From positions 1 through 27,334 of the forward strand of contig JANODG010000013.1 in the NCBI GenBank assembly GCA_031412575.1: a stretch of DNA of 27,334 bases. The letters run 5' to 3'. A program made the translations under genes and the position numbers. Below are positions 15,572-24,859 of this stretch, piece by piece. Source of the stretch: JAMLIO01 sp031412575. Its GTDB lineage: Bacteria > Bdellovibrionota > Bdellovibrionia > Bdellovibrionales > UBA1609. Below the pieces are notes generated by a model, which made no database searches, had not been told where the DNA came from, and saw only the letters and a program-made list of their open reading frames with translations. Position 1 is the stretch's first letter; the number at the start of each line of letters is the position of its first letter.

Positions 15572-18500
15572 ATAATCCTATGATAGATAACTTTTTATTA
15601 ATCTTGTACTCACCGCGTGCCGTATTTTTCTGAAAAGTCCCTAAAGTTCGACTTCCTTGAATTGAAAACTTTGGACTGAGCTTCTTTTCCACAACAATCT
15701 TAGGGCTCACATCTTGATTTTCATACGAAGATGTAAAATTAAGTTGTACCCCTAAACGATCTTGAATGTCTTTGGCAAATCTGTTTTTTAGAAAAATTCC
15801 ACCTATTTGATAACCTGTTTGAGTTTGCTGATCGCCAAGACTGATCTCTTGATTTAAAGAGTTTGAATCAAGCATGCCCAAGGCCAAAAAGGATAGAATT
15901 TGGGATTCACTCAAAGAAGGTTGACTTGTGAAAGTGATGTCGGGCTTAGCGCCAGTTCCCTGAACGATCATTCGAATATCATATTCGCGCTCTAGGATAT
16001 CCACGAAATCTTTAATTCTGGCATTGGCATCGATATTCAAAACTCCATCTTCTGGAGCGACAGAATTAAATGTAATTACTCCAGAATTCACATTGAATTT
16101 ATTGTCTTGAACTATAACCTTAGAATCATTAACGAGTCTGACTTGGCCTTTTAATATCGGCAAAGAGGACGAACCTGCCACATTTAAATCAATGTTCGCA
16201 CTTCCATCAAGATAGGCATTATTTAAAATCATAGGTTTTAAGGTCTTAACATTCAAATCAAAGCGAACGGCATCGGATTGTAATTTAGATTTTGGCAAAA
16301 ATTGGCTAGGTAAAATAGTGTATTTAGCTGATTCTTCGGATTCAAATTCTTTTTCAAAAGATCCCTCTGAAATTTTAAAATCACCACCGATCACATAAGG
16401 AAACCCCATTCCTTTGACGAAATAGTTCCCAGACACCACTGTTTTTATATCTTCAGGAATGTTTAAGTTGATCTTTTCAACAGTACCTGACAAATCCACC
16501 CCAACAGACTGTTCAAAGTAGACGCGGCCCTTTCCATCTAAATTTCCATTGGCGAAACTTCCTATAATATCATTTAAGTAAATCGACTTATCTTGAAATG
16601 TAAGCGGCGTATTTATATCTCGAAAGCTGTGGGGAATATTTTCGACTTTAAGACTTAGATTTTCAAGTCTTCCTTTACCTTTCGTAAATTTAAATTCGGG
16701 CTGAATACTAAAGTAGGCATCAAGCTCTGCGGTTCCTTGAATCTCTTCCACCGAAGGTAATATAGTCCTAAGAAATCCCAAATTTAAAGACCCTTTCACA
16801 AAGTTTTCAGATTCGCCAAAAAATACTTTTAAATCGTTGCTATAGTTATCTGTGAAATTCACAACGCCTAATGGGCGACCATCTATAACTTTAATTTTGG
16901 TAGGGTCTTTTAAGCTTAAAAAGTTCTTATCAGAAATAATGTTAAACTTAGAAAAATTTAAATCTCCGTTTAATTTTTTAATCTCAAAACTCGAAGCTTT
17001 CAAATCGACCAATCCAGAAATCTGCGTGTTCGATCCTACTTTAGAAATTTTTGAATCAAACAAAGTCATAAATTTAAAAGGATCAAGATCGGATAAACTC
17101 ATTTTCACTTCAAAAGGTCCTGATGCATTATGTGGAATTTTTGCTGTTCCCTCAGCAGACTTATTAAAGAAGGAGCCGGAAACTTCGGAATAGTTTTTAT
17201 GAATTTGGAAGTCAAAGACAGTTAAACCAAGCTGCGTGATATCTTGCTTTAAGTTTGCAGATTCAAATTGCCCTTCCACAATAGGTAAAAGAATAAAGTC
17301 TGTCAGATGAAGTTGTATTTGGGACAATCCAGAAATTTGAAGTCCAAGATCTTTCACAGCGTTAACACGGGAAAGGTTGATACTATCCGCAATTGCAATA
17401 ATGTCGAGTTGGCCTTCGGGGTCCACTGTGCCTTCGATATTTATTCTGTCGCCCAGAAAATCTAAAGTGCTTTGAGTTTTAACTTGTCCTTGGTTGGCGA
17501 CAATATTTAAATCTAAATTTTTGTATCTATCTTTGAAGATGAACCCATCTTTAAATTGAGCTTTAATGTCGTAAGTCATTTGTCCTAAATTTAAAGGGCC
17601 AGACGCTGAAATTTTAAAATTCCCTTCCCCTGACAAATAAACTGGAGGCTCTGCAATTTTTTTAATGGCAAACAGAATATCTTGGACAGAAGCCTTAGGT
17701 GATTCGGAGTTCACAGCAATCGTCATGTCTTTCAGATCAAATTCAATTTCAGAATTGACCACAGATTCGTTAATCACATTCTTTGTATTATTTAAATAGA
17801 TCTTTTGTTTCGCATACCTGACGTCACTTATAGTTTGACCAAAATAATAATTAAAAAATTCAAAGTTAGATAAATCTGCTTTTAAGTCGATTTCGCCCCA
17901 AAGGGCTGAACCTTTCGAAGTTCCTGTAATGCTTCCAAATCCTGATAAGGGGATATTTGCTAAATTTTTTACGTCGGAAAAATTAAAGAAGTCCGACCTG
18001 TAGGCAACGTTAAATCCTTTTATAAAGTCAACAGAGCCTTTAAAAGACACGTGAGAATTCTTAAAATCATTGTACGCTTCAAAGTCTACATAAGAGTCAT
18101 AGATTTGTGCTTTGCCTGAAAACGAATTCGGGGCCAGTTGGACGATTATGGATTTGTCAGTTCGCTTTAGATCGCTCCAGACAATAAGATCTTTAATGTC
18201 CCCATTCACAGAGCAAGCTAAGTTCATCGAGGGGCTAACCAGCCCCTCGCAGTCATAATTGAATTGTGCGGGCATATAAGCGGGAACACCCTTTAAACTT
18301 AAATTCTCTAATAAAAAGCCACCAAGTTCAAAATGTTTAATTTCGCCTTTTGTTGAAATCGAAAAGTTGTTTTGGTTTTTTTCAACTATTAAGTTTTCAG
18401 TTTTTAACGTGAGATTTTTGTTGGTGAGATTTAAAAATTTCGATTTAAATTTCTTTTTTGATAAAAATCCGCTGGTTGAAACTTTTTCGGCATAAAATTC

Positions 18501-19415
18501 ATTAAAAGCTAAATCTTCAGCTTCTAGTGTGACCTCAATCTCTTTACTATTTTTGTTCAATCCATTAAAAGCCAAGACCTGGGCCATACCTTCAAGTCGT
18601 TTAACTTTTATTTTAAATAGCTTTTCAAATACTGTTTTGAAATTGGATAAATTTATTTTTGAACTTAATCTTAAGTCCGCTGATTCTAAATTACTTAAGT
18701 CTAAAATCTTTTCGTTAAATGGTTTTTTTATTTCAAAACCTATCTGTAGGTTAGAGTCTTTCGAAACTATACTTAATTGCTTGAGCTTCGTGTTATTCTC
18801 TTTGATTTCCATCGAAAGTCGATTGATGTTAATTTCAGGCGCATCTTTAATATTGGTTACAGAGTTAAAGTCCGAGTAGATATCAATGCGATTCCATCTT
18901 TTTTTAATTTGAAAAAACCCAATATCGAAATTGATTTTATTATATTTAACGTTCGAATTTTCAATATAAAGGTTCGAAAGAGGAATGCTATTAATATCTG
19001 TGTACGAAAATTTAATCTCTTTAGGGGGTTGGGTAGGGTCGTCTTCAATTTCAACTTCGAGACCTTCAATGAATAAGCCCTTAATTTTGACGTCGAAACT
19101 TAGAAGACGAAGCAACTCTGGGTAAACTTTTATTTTTTTAACCACCAATCTTTTGACACTTTTTATGTTTCGAAGTTTAACTTCGGTTTCGGTAAATTCA
19201 ACTCTAGGTGGTAAAAATCCTATTTTTAAGCTGTTTAAATTGAAGTTTTCAATATCGTTAATTTTTTTTACTTCTTCGACAATCAATTGTTTGATTCTAA
19301 GTTCAATTCTGGGTTTAAAAAAAGAAATAGCAAAGGTTATAATAAGCAACAAAAACATCAAAACGATGTTTTTTAAAGTTACGTACCTGTAAAGCTTTGT
19401 AAATTTAAGCCACAT
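15465..19415 (-). CDS. tamB: TamB-like translocation and assembly module protein
   Basis: This protein of about 1316 residues is anchored in the inner membrane by one N-terminal helix (about 17-35, with KNIVLMFLLLIITFAISFF-like character). It extends through the periplasm as a long beta-helical groove of the AsmA/TamB type, now thought to carry phospholipids or help barrel insertion. The body is a monotonous series of amphipathic beta strands, and the final 340 or so residues show the DUF490/TamB C-terminal domain (for example ILSFLALGMLDS and QIGGIFLKNRFAKDIQDRLG). A GTG precedes the chosen ATG directly, so either may start. The start overlaps the preceding helical-protein gene by 11 bp and the end overlaps tamA. 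It has no cysteine-rich or catalytic motif, as expected. Confidence 0.93.
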   Translation of the reverse strand: MWLKFTKLYRYVTLKNIVLMFLLLIITFAISFFKPRIELRIKQLIVEEVKKINDIENFNLNSLKIGFLPPRVEFTETEVKLRNIKSVKRLVVKKIKVYPELLRLLSFDVKIKGLFIEGLEVEIEDDPTQPPKEIKFSYTDINSIPLSNLYIENSNVKYNKINFDIGFFQIKKRWNRIDIYSDFNSVTNIKDAPEININRLSMEIKENNTKLKQLSIVSKDSNLQIGFEIKKPFNEKILDLSNLESADLRLSSKINLSNFKTVFEKLFKIKVKRLEGMAQVLAFNGLNKNSKEIEVTLEAEDLAFNEFYAEKVSTSGFLSKKKFKSKFLNLTNKNLTLKTENLIVEKNQNNFSISTKGEIKHFELGGFLLENLSLKGVPAYMPAQFNYDCEGLVSPSMNLACSVNGDIKDLIVWSDLKRTDKSIIVQLAPNSFSGKAQIYDSYVDFEAYNDFKNSHVSFKGSVDFIKGFNVAYRSDFFNFSDVKNLANIPLSGFGSITGTSKGSALWGEIDLKADLSNFEFFNYYFGQTISDVRYAKQKIYLNNTKNVINESVVNSEIEFDLKDMTIAVNSESPKASVQDILFAIKKIAEPPVYLSGEGNFKISASGPLNLGQMTYDIKAQFKDGFIFKDRYKNLDLNIVANQGQVKTQSTLDFLGDRINIEGTVDPEGQLDIIAIADSINLSRVNAVKDLGLQISGLSQIQLHLTDFILLPIVEGQFESANLKQDITQLGLTVFDFQIHKNYSEVSGSFFNKSAEGTAKIPHNASGPFEVKMSLSDLDPFKFMTLFDSKISKVGSNTQISGLVDLKASSFEIKKLNGDLNFSKFNIISDKNFLSLKDPTKIKVIDGRPLGVVNFTDNYSNDLKVFFGESENFVKGSLNLGFLRTILPSVEEIQGTAELDAYFSIQPEFKFTKGKGRLENLSLKVENIPHSFRDINTPLTFQDKSIYLNDIIGSFANGNLDGKGRVYFEQSVGVDLSGTVEKINLNIPEDIKTVVSGNYFVKGMGFPYVIGGDFKISEGSFEKEFESEESAKYTILPSQFLPKSKLQSDAVRFDLNVKTLKPMILNNAYLDGSANIDLNVAGSSSLPILKGQVRLVNDSKVIVQDNKFNVNSGVITFNSVAPEDGVLNIDANARIKDFVDILEREYDIRMIVQGTGAKPDITFTSQPSLSESQILSFLALGMLDSNSLNQEISLGDQQTQTGYQIGGIFLKNRFAKDIQDRLGVQLNFTSSYENQDVSPKIVVEKKLSPKFSIQGSRTLGTFQKNTARGEYKINKKLSIIGLYENYDLDNDTSLNRTRLIDGENVFGADFQYNFEFQ

Positions 19416-20445
19416 CACTGTGTCTTTGCCAAATGTTTATATAAAATAAAGTTTGTTTAAAGTTTGGCTTCACCTTTGATATAGATTTCATAATATCTAT
19501 AGCCGTCGACTTATCATTCAGATTCCACAAGCATATAGCACTAAAATAGTAGTAATTGAATTCGTCGTCTGTAGAGTTTGTTTTGTTGGCTTCCTTAATT
19601 TGCGATAAAGCCTCGATATAGCGGCGCTTTGAAATTAAAAGTTCAACATACGTCCAAAAGTGTTTATTTTTAAGCGATTCATTTTGATCAAGAATAAACA
19701 CAACGGTGTCATCCTCGCTGGCAAGCATAAATATTTCCATCAGATATTCAGTTTGCTTGTCGTCGAAAAAAGAATTTATAGCATTATAAACCTCTTCGGC
19801 ATTAAACGACTGAATGTGATTCTGGGCCTGATGATAGTTATCCGATGTAGATTTTAATTTTTCTAAAGACTTATTACTTTTATCAATAACTCGTGCTGCT
19901 TCTTTTTCGAAGTATTTACTTTTTTCTGCGATAAAGGAAGGATCATTTGGAAAAGCTTCAATCAGCTTTTCTAGAGTTTTTTTGACTTCAACTTCTAATC
20001 TTTGAGATCTGGCGAACTGTAACTTATCAACAAGTTCTTCCTTTGTTTTCAGATACTTTTTGTAATATGTGTTGTACTGCTCTTTGATTTTATGTTCGTA
20101 AAGTTCTGGCTTAAGCGTATAAGGGCACAAATAATTTTTAAAAATAGGATCTTGTTTATGTAGGGACATAAACACAGAATTCTGAATGTCTAAATTTGAA
20201 TTCATACTTGTAAAATATAACAAGGCATCCCCTGGGATTTTTTCTGGTTTTTTTAAACTGCAAAGAAGTAACAACTTTAAAGCTTCAAAGTTTTTAGATT
20301 GGCATAAAAAAGTAGAAATTCTTGCAATTTCTTTTTTTGGCGACATTTCAATCCATGTCGTATCACGGATTAAGAGTTGAGTGATATTTAAAATATCTTC
20401 CGAAGTTCCTGTTGAATTTTTAACCGCATCAAAGAATGATTTCAT
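19405..20445 (-). CDS. Helical-repeat protein of unknown function, tam operon
   Basis: I do not recognise a named family. The 346 residues are almost wholly helical, with no signal peptide or membrane helix, so the protein is probably cytoplasmic. A charged coiled-coil stretch (about 115-210: KEELVDKLQFARSQRLEV and following) separates two TPR-like parts. The C-terminal one, with FWTYVELLISKRRYIEAL and YYFSAICLWNLNDKSTAIDI, fits two degenerate TPR units. The gene lies 58 bp after efp and its stop codon overlaps the start of tamB, which ties its expression to the Tam proteins. No clear Shine-Dalgarno sequence precedes the ATG at 20445. A scaffold or adaptor role for envelope assembly is inference from position only. 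Confidence 0.75.
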   Translation of the reverse strand: MKSFFDAVKNSTGTSEDILNITQLLIRDTTWIEMSPKKEIARISTFLCQSKNFEALKLLLLCSLKKPEKIPGDALLYFTSMNSNLDIQNSVFMSLHKQDPIFKNYLCPYTLKPELYEHKIKEQYNTYYKKYLKTKEELVDKLQFARSQRLEVEVKKTLEKLIEAFPNDPSFIAEKSKYFEKEAARVIDKSNKSLEKLKSTSDNYHQAQNHIQSFNAEEVYNAINSFFDDKQTEYLMEIFMLASEDDTVVFILDQNESLKNKHFWTYVELLISKRRYIEALSQIKEANKTNSTDDEFNYYYFSAICLWNLNDKSTAIDIMKSISKVKPNFKQTLFYINIWQRHSDVA

Positions 20446-20503
20446 AGTAATAACATATCGGCATAAAAATCAAATTCTTGTGTCTTTATAGCGGCTTAAG
20501 TTA

Positions 20504-21067
20504 CTATTCTTTGGATACTCGCTCAACGTAAGTACCTTCTAGAGTGTCGACCTTAATTAAATCACCTTCATTGATATGAAGCGGGACTTGAACGCTGGCC
20601 CCAGACTCTAAAAACGCGGGTTTAGTTGTATTTGAAACAGTATTGCCCTTTAGTCCAGGGTCTGTTTGTTTGATTTTTAAGACCACATGGTTTGGAAGTT
20701 CGATAGAAATAGCTCGACCATTGAATAAAATCATATTCACTTGAAGATTTTCTTTTAAATACAAACGAGAATCTCCAAGGACTTCAGTGCTTAAAGAAAA
20801 CTGTTCGAAGTTTTTCTGATCCATAAAGTTAAAGTGCTCATCTTGGTAAAGATAAGTCACATCACGAAACTCAATATCCGGAACTTCAAATTTTTCACCA
20901 CTTTTAAAAGTGCGTTCTAAATTACTACCAGTTAAAATATTTTTTAATTTTGTTCGTGTGAACTGATTACCTTTTCCAGGCTTCACGTGCTGAAAGTCGA
21001 CGATGGCATATGGGTCGCCATCAATCATAATTTTTAAGTTTTTTTTAAAATCTGAAGTTGAATACAT
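20504..21067 (-). CDS. efp: Translation elongation factor P
   Basis: EF-P enters the ribosomal E site and relieves stalling at polyproline. The 187-residue length is normal for this three-domain factor. The N-terminal KOW-like domain ends in the exposed loop KPGKGNQF with lysine K32, equivalent to the beta-lysylated K34 of E. coli. The C-terminal OB domain shows the signature KPAFLESGASVQVPLHI. The lysine suggests modification by an EpmA/EpmB-type or other lysine pathway and not the arginine-rhamnose one; no modification gene is in the window. AGGA precedes the ATG at 21067. It sits 29 bp after the TPR gene on the same strand. Confidence 0.96.
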   Translation of the reverse strand: MYSTSDFKKNLKIMIDGDPYAIVDFQHVKPGKGNQFTRTKLKNILTGSNLERTFKSGEKFEVPDIEFRDVTYLYQDEHFNFMDQKNFEQFSLSTEVLGDSRLYLKENLQVNMILFNGRAISIELPNHVVLKIKQTDPGLKGNTVSNTTKPAFLESGASVQVPLHINEGDLIKVDTLEGTYVERVSKE

Positions 21068-21096
21068 ATTTAATCCTAATGTTTATGAATTTGACC

Positions 21097-21915
21097 TTAA
21101 TAAATTCGACGGTCTTCGATTCGATCTAAAAGCCTGTTTAAAATCTTTAATTGCAGGTTAGCTTTGGTGTCAATATCATTTATGTCTTGGCTTGAGTCTG
21201 CAAATCTTTTCGACAAGAAAATTTGGCGTCTTTGAAGTTCCGGGCTTTTACCAATGTTTTCAAAAGCTTCTGTTAACGTTTGACTTGCTTTATCAAAATC
21301 ATTTCTAGATATGAAGGCGTCGATTAAAGAAACGTAACGATCTAAATTGTAAGACGTCAACAAGCGCTTATTTTCATTCATTGACTTCGATTTATCTTCA
21401 CTTTTCTCTGTTGGGGCCACTGTTAGCACATCGTCTTTGAAGTCCGCAGCACTAAGGCTTTCTAACTTTTTAACCATTTTTTTAGCAAACTCATCCAAAG
21501 GATCTAAGTAAAGTGCCATTTTAAAAACCTGCAAAGCTTTCGAAGGCTGCATAAGTTTAATGTAGGATTCGCCCAAAAGTTTATGAGCTAAAAAGTTATC
21601 AGGAGAAAGTTCAACGGCAGTTTTTAGATAAGAAATAGCTTCATTATGTTCTGAAGTATCAATAAGAATTCGCGCTAACGTTACAAGCCCACTGGCAAAG
21701 CCTGGATGTTCATTAGTTCCTTGGGTTGCTATTCTTAAAGCCATTTCAAGTTGGCCAGCTTTGCGATATGCTTCAGCTAAAGGGGCAAAGATTTTTGAAC
21801 TTGGATCTTTATCATAAAGCTCTTGGTACTTGGAGATTGTTTCCGAGATCTTCATTTGATCTTCTTGAGACTCTTTCACTTTTTGAATATTTTTTTGTTG
21901 TGACATAATATCCAT
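21097..21915 (-). CDS. TPR-repeat protein
   Basis: This 272-residue soluble protein starts with a short polar, coiled segment and then has about three tetratricopeptide repeats (roughly residues 40-150). Good examples are IFAPLAEAYRKAGQLEMALR, GLVTLARILIDTSEHNEAIS and AHKLLGESYIKLMQPSKALQ. A charged linker and a further helical pair follow at the C-terminus. TPRs bind proteins; the partner is unknown. It is the first gene of the minus-strand unit running through efp and the tam genes and is divergent from ruvC. The first ATG (21915) has AAAGGG only 2 nt away, so the ATG three codons later (21906) is equally likely to be the true start. Confidence 0.85.
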   Translation of the reverse strand: MDIMSQQKNIQKVKESQEDQMKISETISKYQELYDKDPSSKIFAPLAEAYRKAGQLEMALRIATQGTNEHPGFASGLVTLARILIDTSEHNEAISYLKTAVELSPDNFLAHKLLGESYIKLMQPSKALQVFKMALYLDPLDEFAKKMVKKLESLSAADFKDDVLTVAPTEKSEDKSKSMNENKRLLTSYNLDRYVSLIDAFISRNDFDKASQTLTEAFENIGKSPELQRRQIFLSKRFADSSQDINDIDTKANLQLKILNRLLDRIEDRRIY

Positions 21916-22033
21916 AACCCTTTCGCTCCAGTTCTATATTGGCATCTGAATCTGAGAAGGGCAATTTGAATATTGATTGTGAGTGAAACATTAGGTTAGC
22001 ATTAATTAGCTTTTGATTAAACCGACGGAGATT

Positions 22034-22582
22034 ATGAAAATAACAGAGCCCATTTTTATTCTAGGAATTGACCCTGGTTCCATTAATCTTGGGTATGGAG
22101 TTGTTTGTTTTAATCCACAAAATGATCAACAGAATAGAAGCGCAAAAAACCAACAAATTAGCTATGTGGCTCATGGTGTAATCACCAACCCCAAGCTTGA
22201 TCCTAATCAACGGCTTGCATTTATCAGAGATGAGTTGGATTTGATTTTAGAAAAATATCGGCCTCAGATGGCTGCCATCGAAAAGGTTTTTCTAGGTAAA
22301 AATCCTCAAAGTGTTTTTCGTCTGGGATTAGCCAGAGGTGTAGCAATTTCTTGCATATCTAGACATCCAGTTGAAATCTTTGAATATTCTCCGACTCAAA
22401 TGAAAAAGATGATGACTGGCAGTGGTCATGCCGCCAAAGAAACAGTGGCACGCGCTGTCAAAAATTTTTTACAATTAGATTCTGTATTAGAGTTTGATGC
22501 CGCAGACGCTTTGGGTTTAGCTTATGTGCATGCTAGGGAGTATTCTGTAAAAGCAAGACTTTCGAATTTGGTCAGACTTTAA
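22034..22582 (+). CDS. ruvC: Holliday junction resolvase RuvC
   Basis: RuvC cuts Holliday junctions presented by RuvAB during recombination repair. From the ATG at 22034 the protein has 182 residues (E. coli 173) with the complete acidic metal site: D13 in LGIDPGS, E83 in AAIEKVF, and D155 and D158 in FDAADALGLAYVHA. A HAAKETV segment before the last pair is also typical. The frame opens at TTG 22013, but the GGAG just before 22034 and the alignment with the family favour the ATG. A short variable loop after residue 26 (about 14 extra polar residues) is longer than usual. It is first in the ruvC-ruvA-ruvB cluster. Confidence 0.95.
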   Translation: MKITEPIFILGIDPGSINLGYGVVCFNPQNDQQNRSAKNQQISYVAHGVITNPKLDPNQRLAFIRDELDLILEKYRPQMAAIEKVFLGKNPQSVFRLGLARGVAISCISRHPVEIFEYSPTQMKKMMTGSGHAAKETVARAVKNFLQLDSVLEFDAADALGLAYVHAREYSVKARLSNLVRL

Positions 22583-22633
22583 ATTGTATCATCCACGTTC
22601 AAACCAAATTAAGGTCTTTAAAAAAGGATCATT

Positions 22634-23215
22634 ATGATTTCAATGTTGCACGGAAAAATTTTCGATAAAGACGAGGGTGTGGTTCACATCGAAGTTCAAG
22701 GGGTAGGTTATCAAGTCTATGTTCCACAAGGCGTTTGGGCATCAAATCACGTGGGTCAAAATATTAAAGTCAAAATTTACACCCATGTGAGAGAAGATCA
22801 GATCACACTTTTTGGTTTTGAATCCAAAGTCCAAGAACAGCTTTTTCATTCACTTCTTAAAGTAAATGGCGTGGGTCCAAAGGTGGCTTTAGGAATATTA
22901 TCTTCAGCAACCGTTCAAAAGTTTCAAGAAATGGTGATCAATAAAGATTTAAAAGCTTTAAGTGGACTGCCAAAAATTGGTAAGAAAACGGCCGAACAAA
23001 TTTTATTAAAAATGGGCGAGCTCGATTGGTCAGAAAAGAAAAACCCAATAGCCGCAGAAGACATGCTGTTGCCAGAAATTAAAAAATTAAAAGTTTCATT
23101 GGTGAATTTAGGGTTTCCATTAACTGAGGTTCAGAATGTACTTGCTGAAGTTGACCCTCAAGACAGTTTTGAAAATAACTTTAAGCGAAGTTTAAATTTG
23201 TTGAGCCAAATTTAA
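22634..23215 (+). CDS. ruvA: Holliday junction branch-migration protein RuvA
   Basis: RuvA forms the tetramer that binds the junction and loads RuvB. The 193 residues contain the N-terminal OB domain (MLHGKIFDKDEG, VGYQVYVP, REDQITLFGF) and two helix-hairpin-helix motifs (LLKVNGVGPKVALGIL and LSGLPKIGKKTAEQILLKM, about 75-130). A flexible linker leads to the C-terminal RuvB-binding domain. The ATG at 22634 has AAAAAGGA upstream and gives the usual family start. It lies 51 bp after ruvC. Confidence 0.96.
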   Translation: MISMLHGKIFDKDEGVVHIEVQGVGYQVYVPQGVWASNHVGQNIKVKIYTHVREDQITLFGFESKVQEQLFHSLLKVNGVGPKVALGILSSATVQKFQEMVINKDLKALSGLPKIGKKTAEQILLKMGELDWSEKKNPIAAEDMLLPEIKKLKVSLVNLGFPLTEVQNVLAEVDPQDSFENNFKRSLNLLSQI

Positions 23216-23296
23216 TGACTTTGAGTCACAGAACAAACTTTTTGCTTAGGATAAATTGAGTCAAATATTTAAAAAAATAATAAGTTGGATAAATTT

Positions 23297-24313
23297 ATGG
23301 AATCTACAGAACAAAATTGGACTAAAGGAACTTTTGACGAAGGTAAGGATCAGAATTTAGATCGTGCCCTAAGACCGAAATCGTTTTCGGATTTTCCTGG
23401 ACAAGAACAGACTTTAGAAAAGTTAAAGATTTCTGTTCAAGCAGCTCGTAGTCGTAAATCAAGTTTAGACCATGTTCTTTTAAGTGGTCCACCAGGATTG
23501 GGTAAGACAACTTTGGCGCAAATCTTAGCCAATGAAATGGAAGTTCCATTTAAAGCCACGTCTGCACCGGCAATTTCTAGAAAAGGTGACATTGCCGCTT
23601 TGCTGACAAGTCTTGAGCCTAACTCGATTTTATTTATAGATGAAATACATAGGCTAAATAGCGACATCGAGGAGTATTTGTACTCGGCTATGGAAGATTT
23701 TTTTATTGATTTGATCACTGGTGAAGGTTTAGGGGCACAGTCCATGCGATTTCAAATTTCGCCCTTCACTTTAGTGGGCGCGACGACCAGATCGGGTCTG
23801 CTTAAAGCTCCGTTTCGTGATCGCTTTGGCATTCATGAACGTCTTCAATTTTACACTCCCGAAGCTTTAGTAAAAATTATTGAACGCTCGATGGATTTGC
23901 TAGAAATTAAGTTAGATCCAGAAAGTCAGATGGAAGTGGCGCGGCGAAGTCGCGGAACACCACGTGTGGCCAATCGCTTTCTTCGTCGGATTCGTGATTA
24001 TGCCGAAGTTAAGGGGCAGAAGCTTGTTGATAAAGCTTTGGCTGACTTTGCGTTAAAACATCTTGAAGTCGACGAACTTGGTTTAGAGCGTATGGATCGA
24101 TCTTATCTGTGGACGCTAAAAAATAAATTTGCAGGTGGCCCTGCCGGGATCGACACAATGGCTGCGGCCTTAAGCGAAGAGCGTGACACCATTGAAGATG
24201 TCTACGAGCCCTTTTTAATCAAAGAAGGTTTGATTCGTAAAACCCCAAGGGGACGCGAGATCACAGACATGGGAGTTGAACATTTAAATTCAAGCCAATT
24301 TATCGAGTCTTAA
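23297..24313 (+). CDS. ruvB: Holliday junction branch-migration ATPase RuvB
   Basis: RuvB is the AAA+ hexameric motor that drives branch migration. From the ATG at 23297 it has 338 residues with the RuvB leader LRPKSFSDFPGQ, Walker A GPPGLGKTT (64-72), Walker B LFIDEIH (to 118), sensor 1 GATTR and the arginine-containing RFG region. The C-terminal winged helix has GPAGIDTMAAALSEERDTIEDVYEPFLI split by the family Gly-Pro motif. The frame opens four codons earlier at TTG 23285; GGAT at 23287-23290 is a weak ribosome site for the ATG. It lies 81 bp after ruvA. No clear terminator follows. Confidence 0.96.
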   Translation: MESTEQNWTKGTFDEGKDQNLDRALRPKSFSDFPGQEQTLEKLKISVQAARSRKSSLDHVLLSGPPGLGKTTLAQILANEMEVPFKATSAPAISRKGDIAALLTSLEPNSILFIDEIHRLNSDIEEYLYSAMEDFFIDLITGEGLGAQSMRFQISPFTLVGATTRSGLLKAPFRDRFGIHERLQFYTPEALVKIIERSMDLLEIKLDPESQMEVARRSRGTPRVANRFLRRIRDYAEVKGQKLVDKALADFALKHLEVDELGLERMDRSYLWTLKNKFAGGPAGIDTMAAALSEERDTIEDVYEPFLIKEGLIRKTPRGREITDMGVEHLNSSQFIES

Positions 24314-24381
24314 CTCTTACTTCATTTGAAGATATGAATTTAGACGAAAGCGATTGGGTCGAAAGTAGTTGTCCGAAATAT

Positions 24382-24702
24382 TTACTTCTTCTTTGATGAG
24401 CTATTTTCTGTTTTTTTCATGATTTTAATTTTGCAGTTCGCCTGAGATTTTAATTCATAGGTGAATACATGGGGCGATTCTTCTTGAAGAATTGTAATTC
24501 TGTAAGTATTTGTCGCCATCATCTTTATTTCTGAAATTCCACCTCCACCTGTCATCGGGTAGGTTTTAATCACATCCGAAAGCACAGCTTCGATCATTCG
24601 TTTCGATGAACTTACTGCTCCTTCATCACAAGCTAAGGCCATATTAAATCCAAAAAGAATAGCGATCGAATTAAGTAAAATTAGTATTTTTGTAGCTTTC
24701 AT
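24382..24702 (-). CDS. Small exported protein of unknown function
   Basis: This 106-residue protein has a clear signal peptide (KATK, then a hydrophobic core to about residue 24) ending in NMALA before Cys25. The lipobox is poor (Ala at -3, Leu at -2), so a soluble periplasmic protein is more likely than a lipoprotein. C25 and the later cysteine in QANCKIKI (about 91) could form a disulfide. The tail is lysine/serine-rich. GGAGA precedes the ATG at 24702. It is convergent with ruvB and divergent from lpxC. No family recognised. Confidence 0.7.
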   Translation of the reverse strand: MKATKILILLNSIAILFGFNMALACDEGAVSSSKRMIEAVLSDVIKTYPMTGGGGISEIKMMATNTYRITILQEESPHVFTYELKSQANCKIKIMKKTENSSSKKK

Positions 24703-24859
24703 TGTGTCTCCATTATTTTTTTTATTATTAGGCTAATAAGAATTTGCTTTAAAGTAAATGCCATCATTTGAGTCTTAAAGGCTGAGTCGAACGTGCTGTT
24801 TCTAAAGGTATTAAGGTTTTAAATTTGATTTTTTCCCTTAACTCTGATTAATTCTTGAT

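Noticed and set aside
22013..22033. TTG start seven codons upstream in ruvC
   Set aside because: No ribosome site precedes it, whereas GGAG precedes the ATG at 22034, which also fits the family length.
23216..23228. TGACT-TTG-AGTCA dyad after ruvA as terminator or operator
   Set aside because: Only a 5-bp stem and no T-run; the ruv genes are expected to be read through.
24628..24645. Lipoprotein signal in the small exported protein at 24382-24702
   Set aside because: The residues before Cys25 are Ala-Leu-Ala, which do not match the usual Leu-Ala/Ser-Gly/Ala lipobox.
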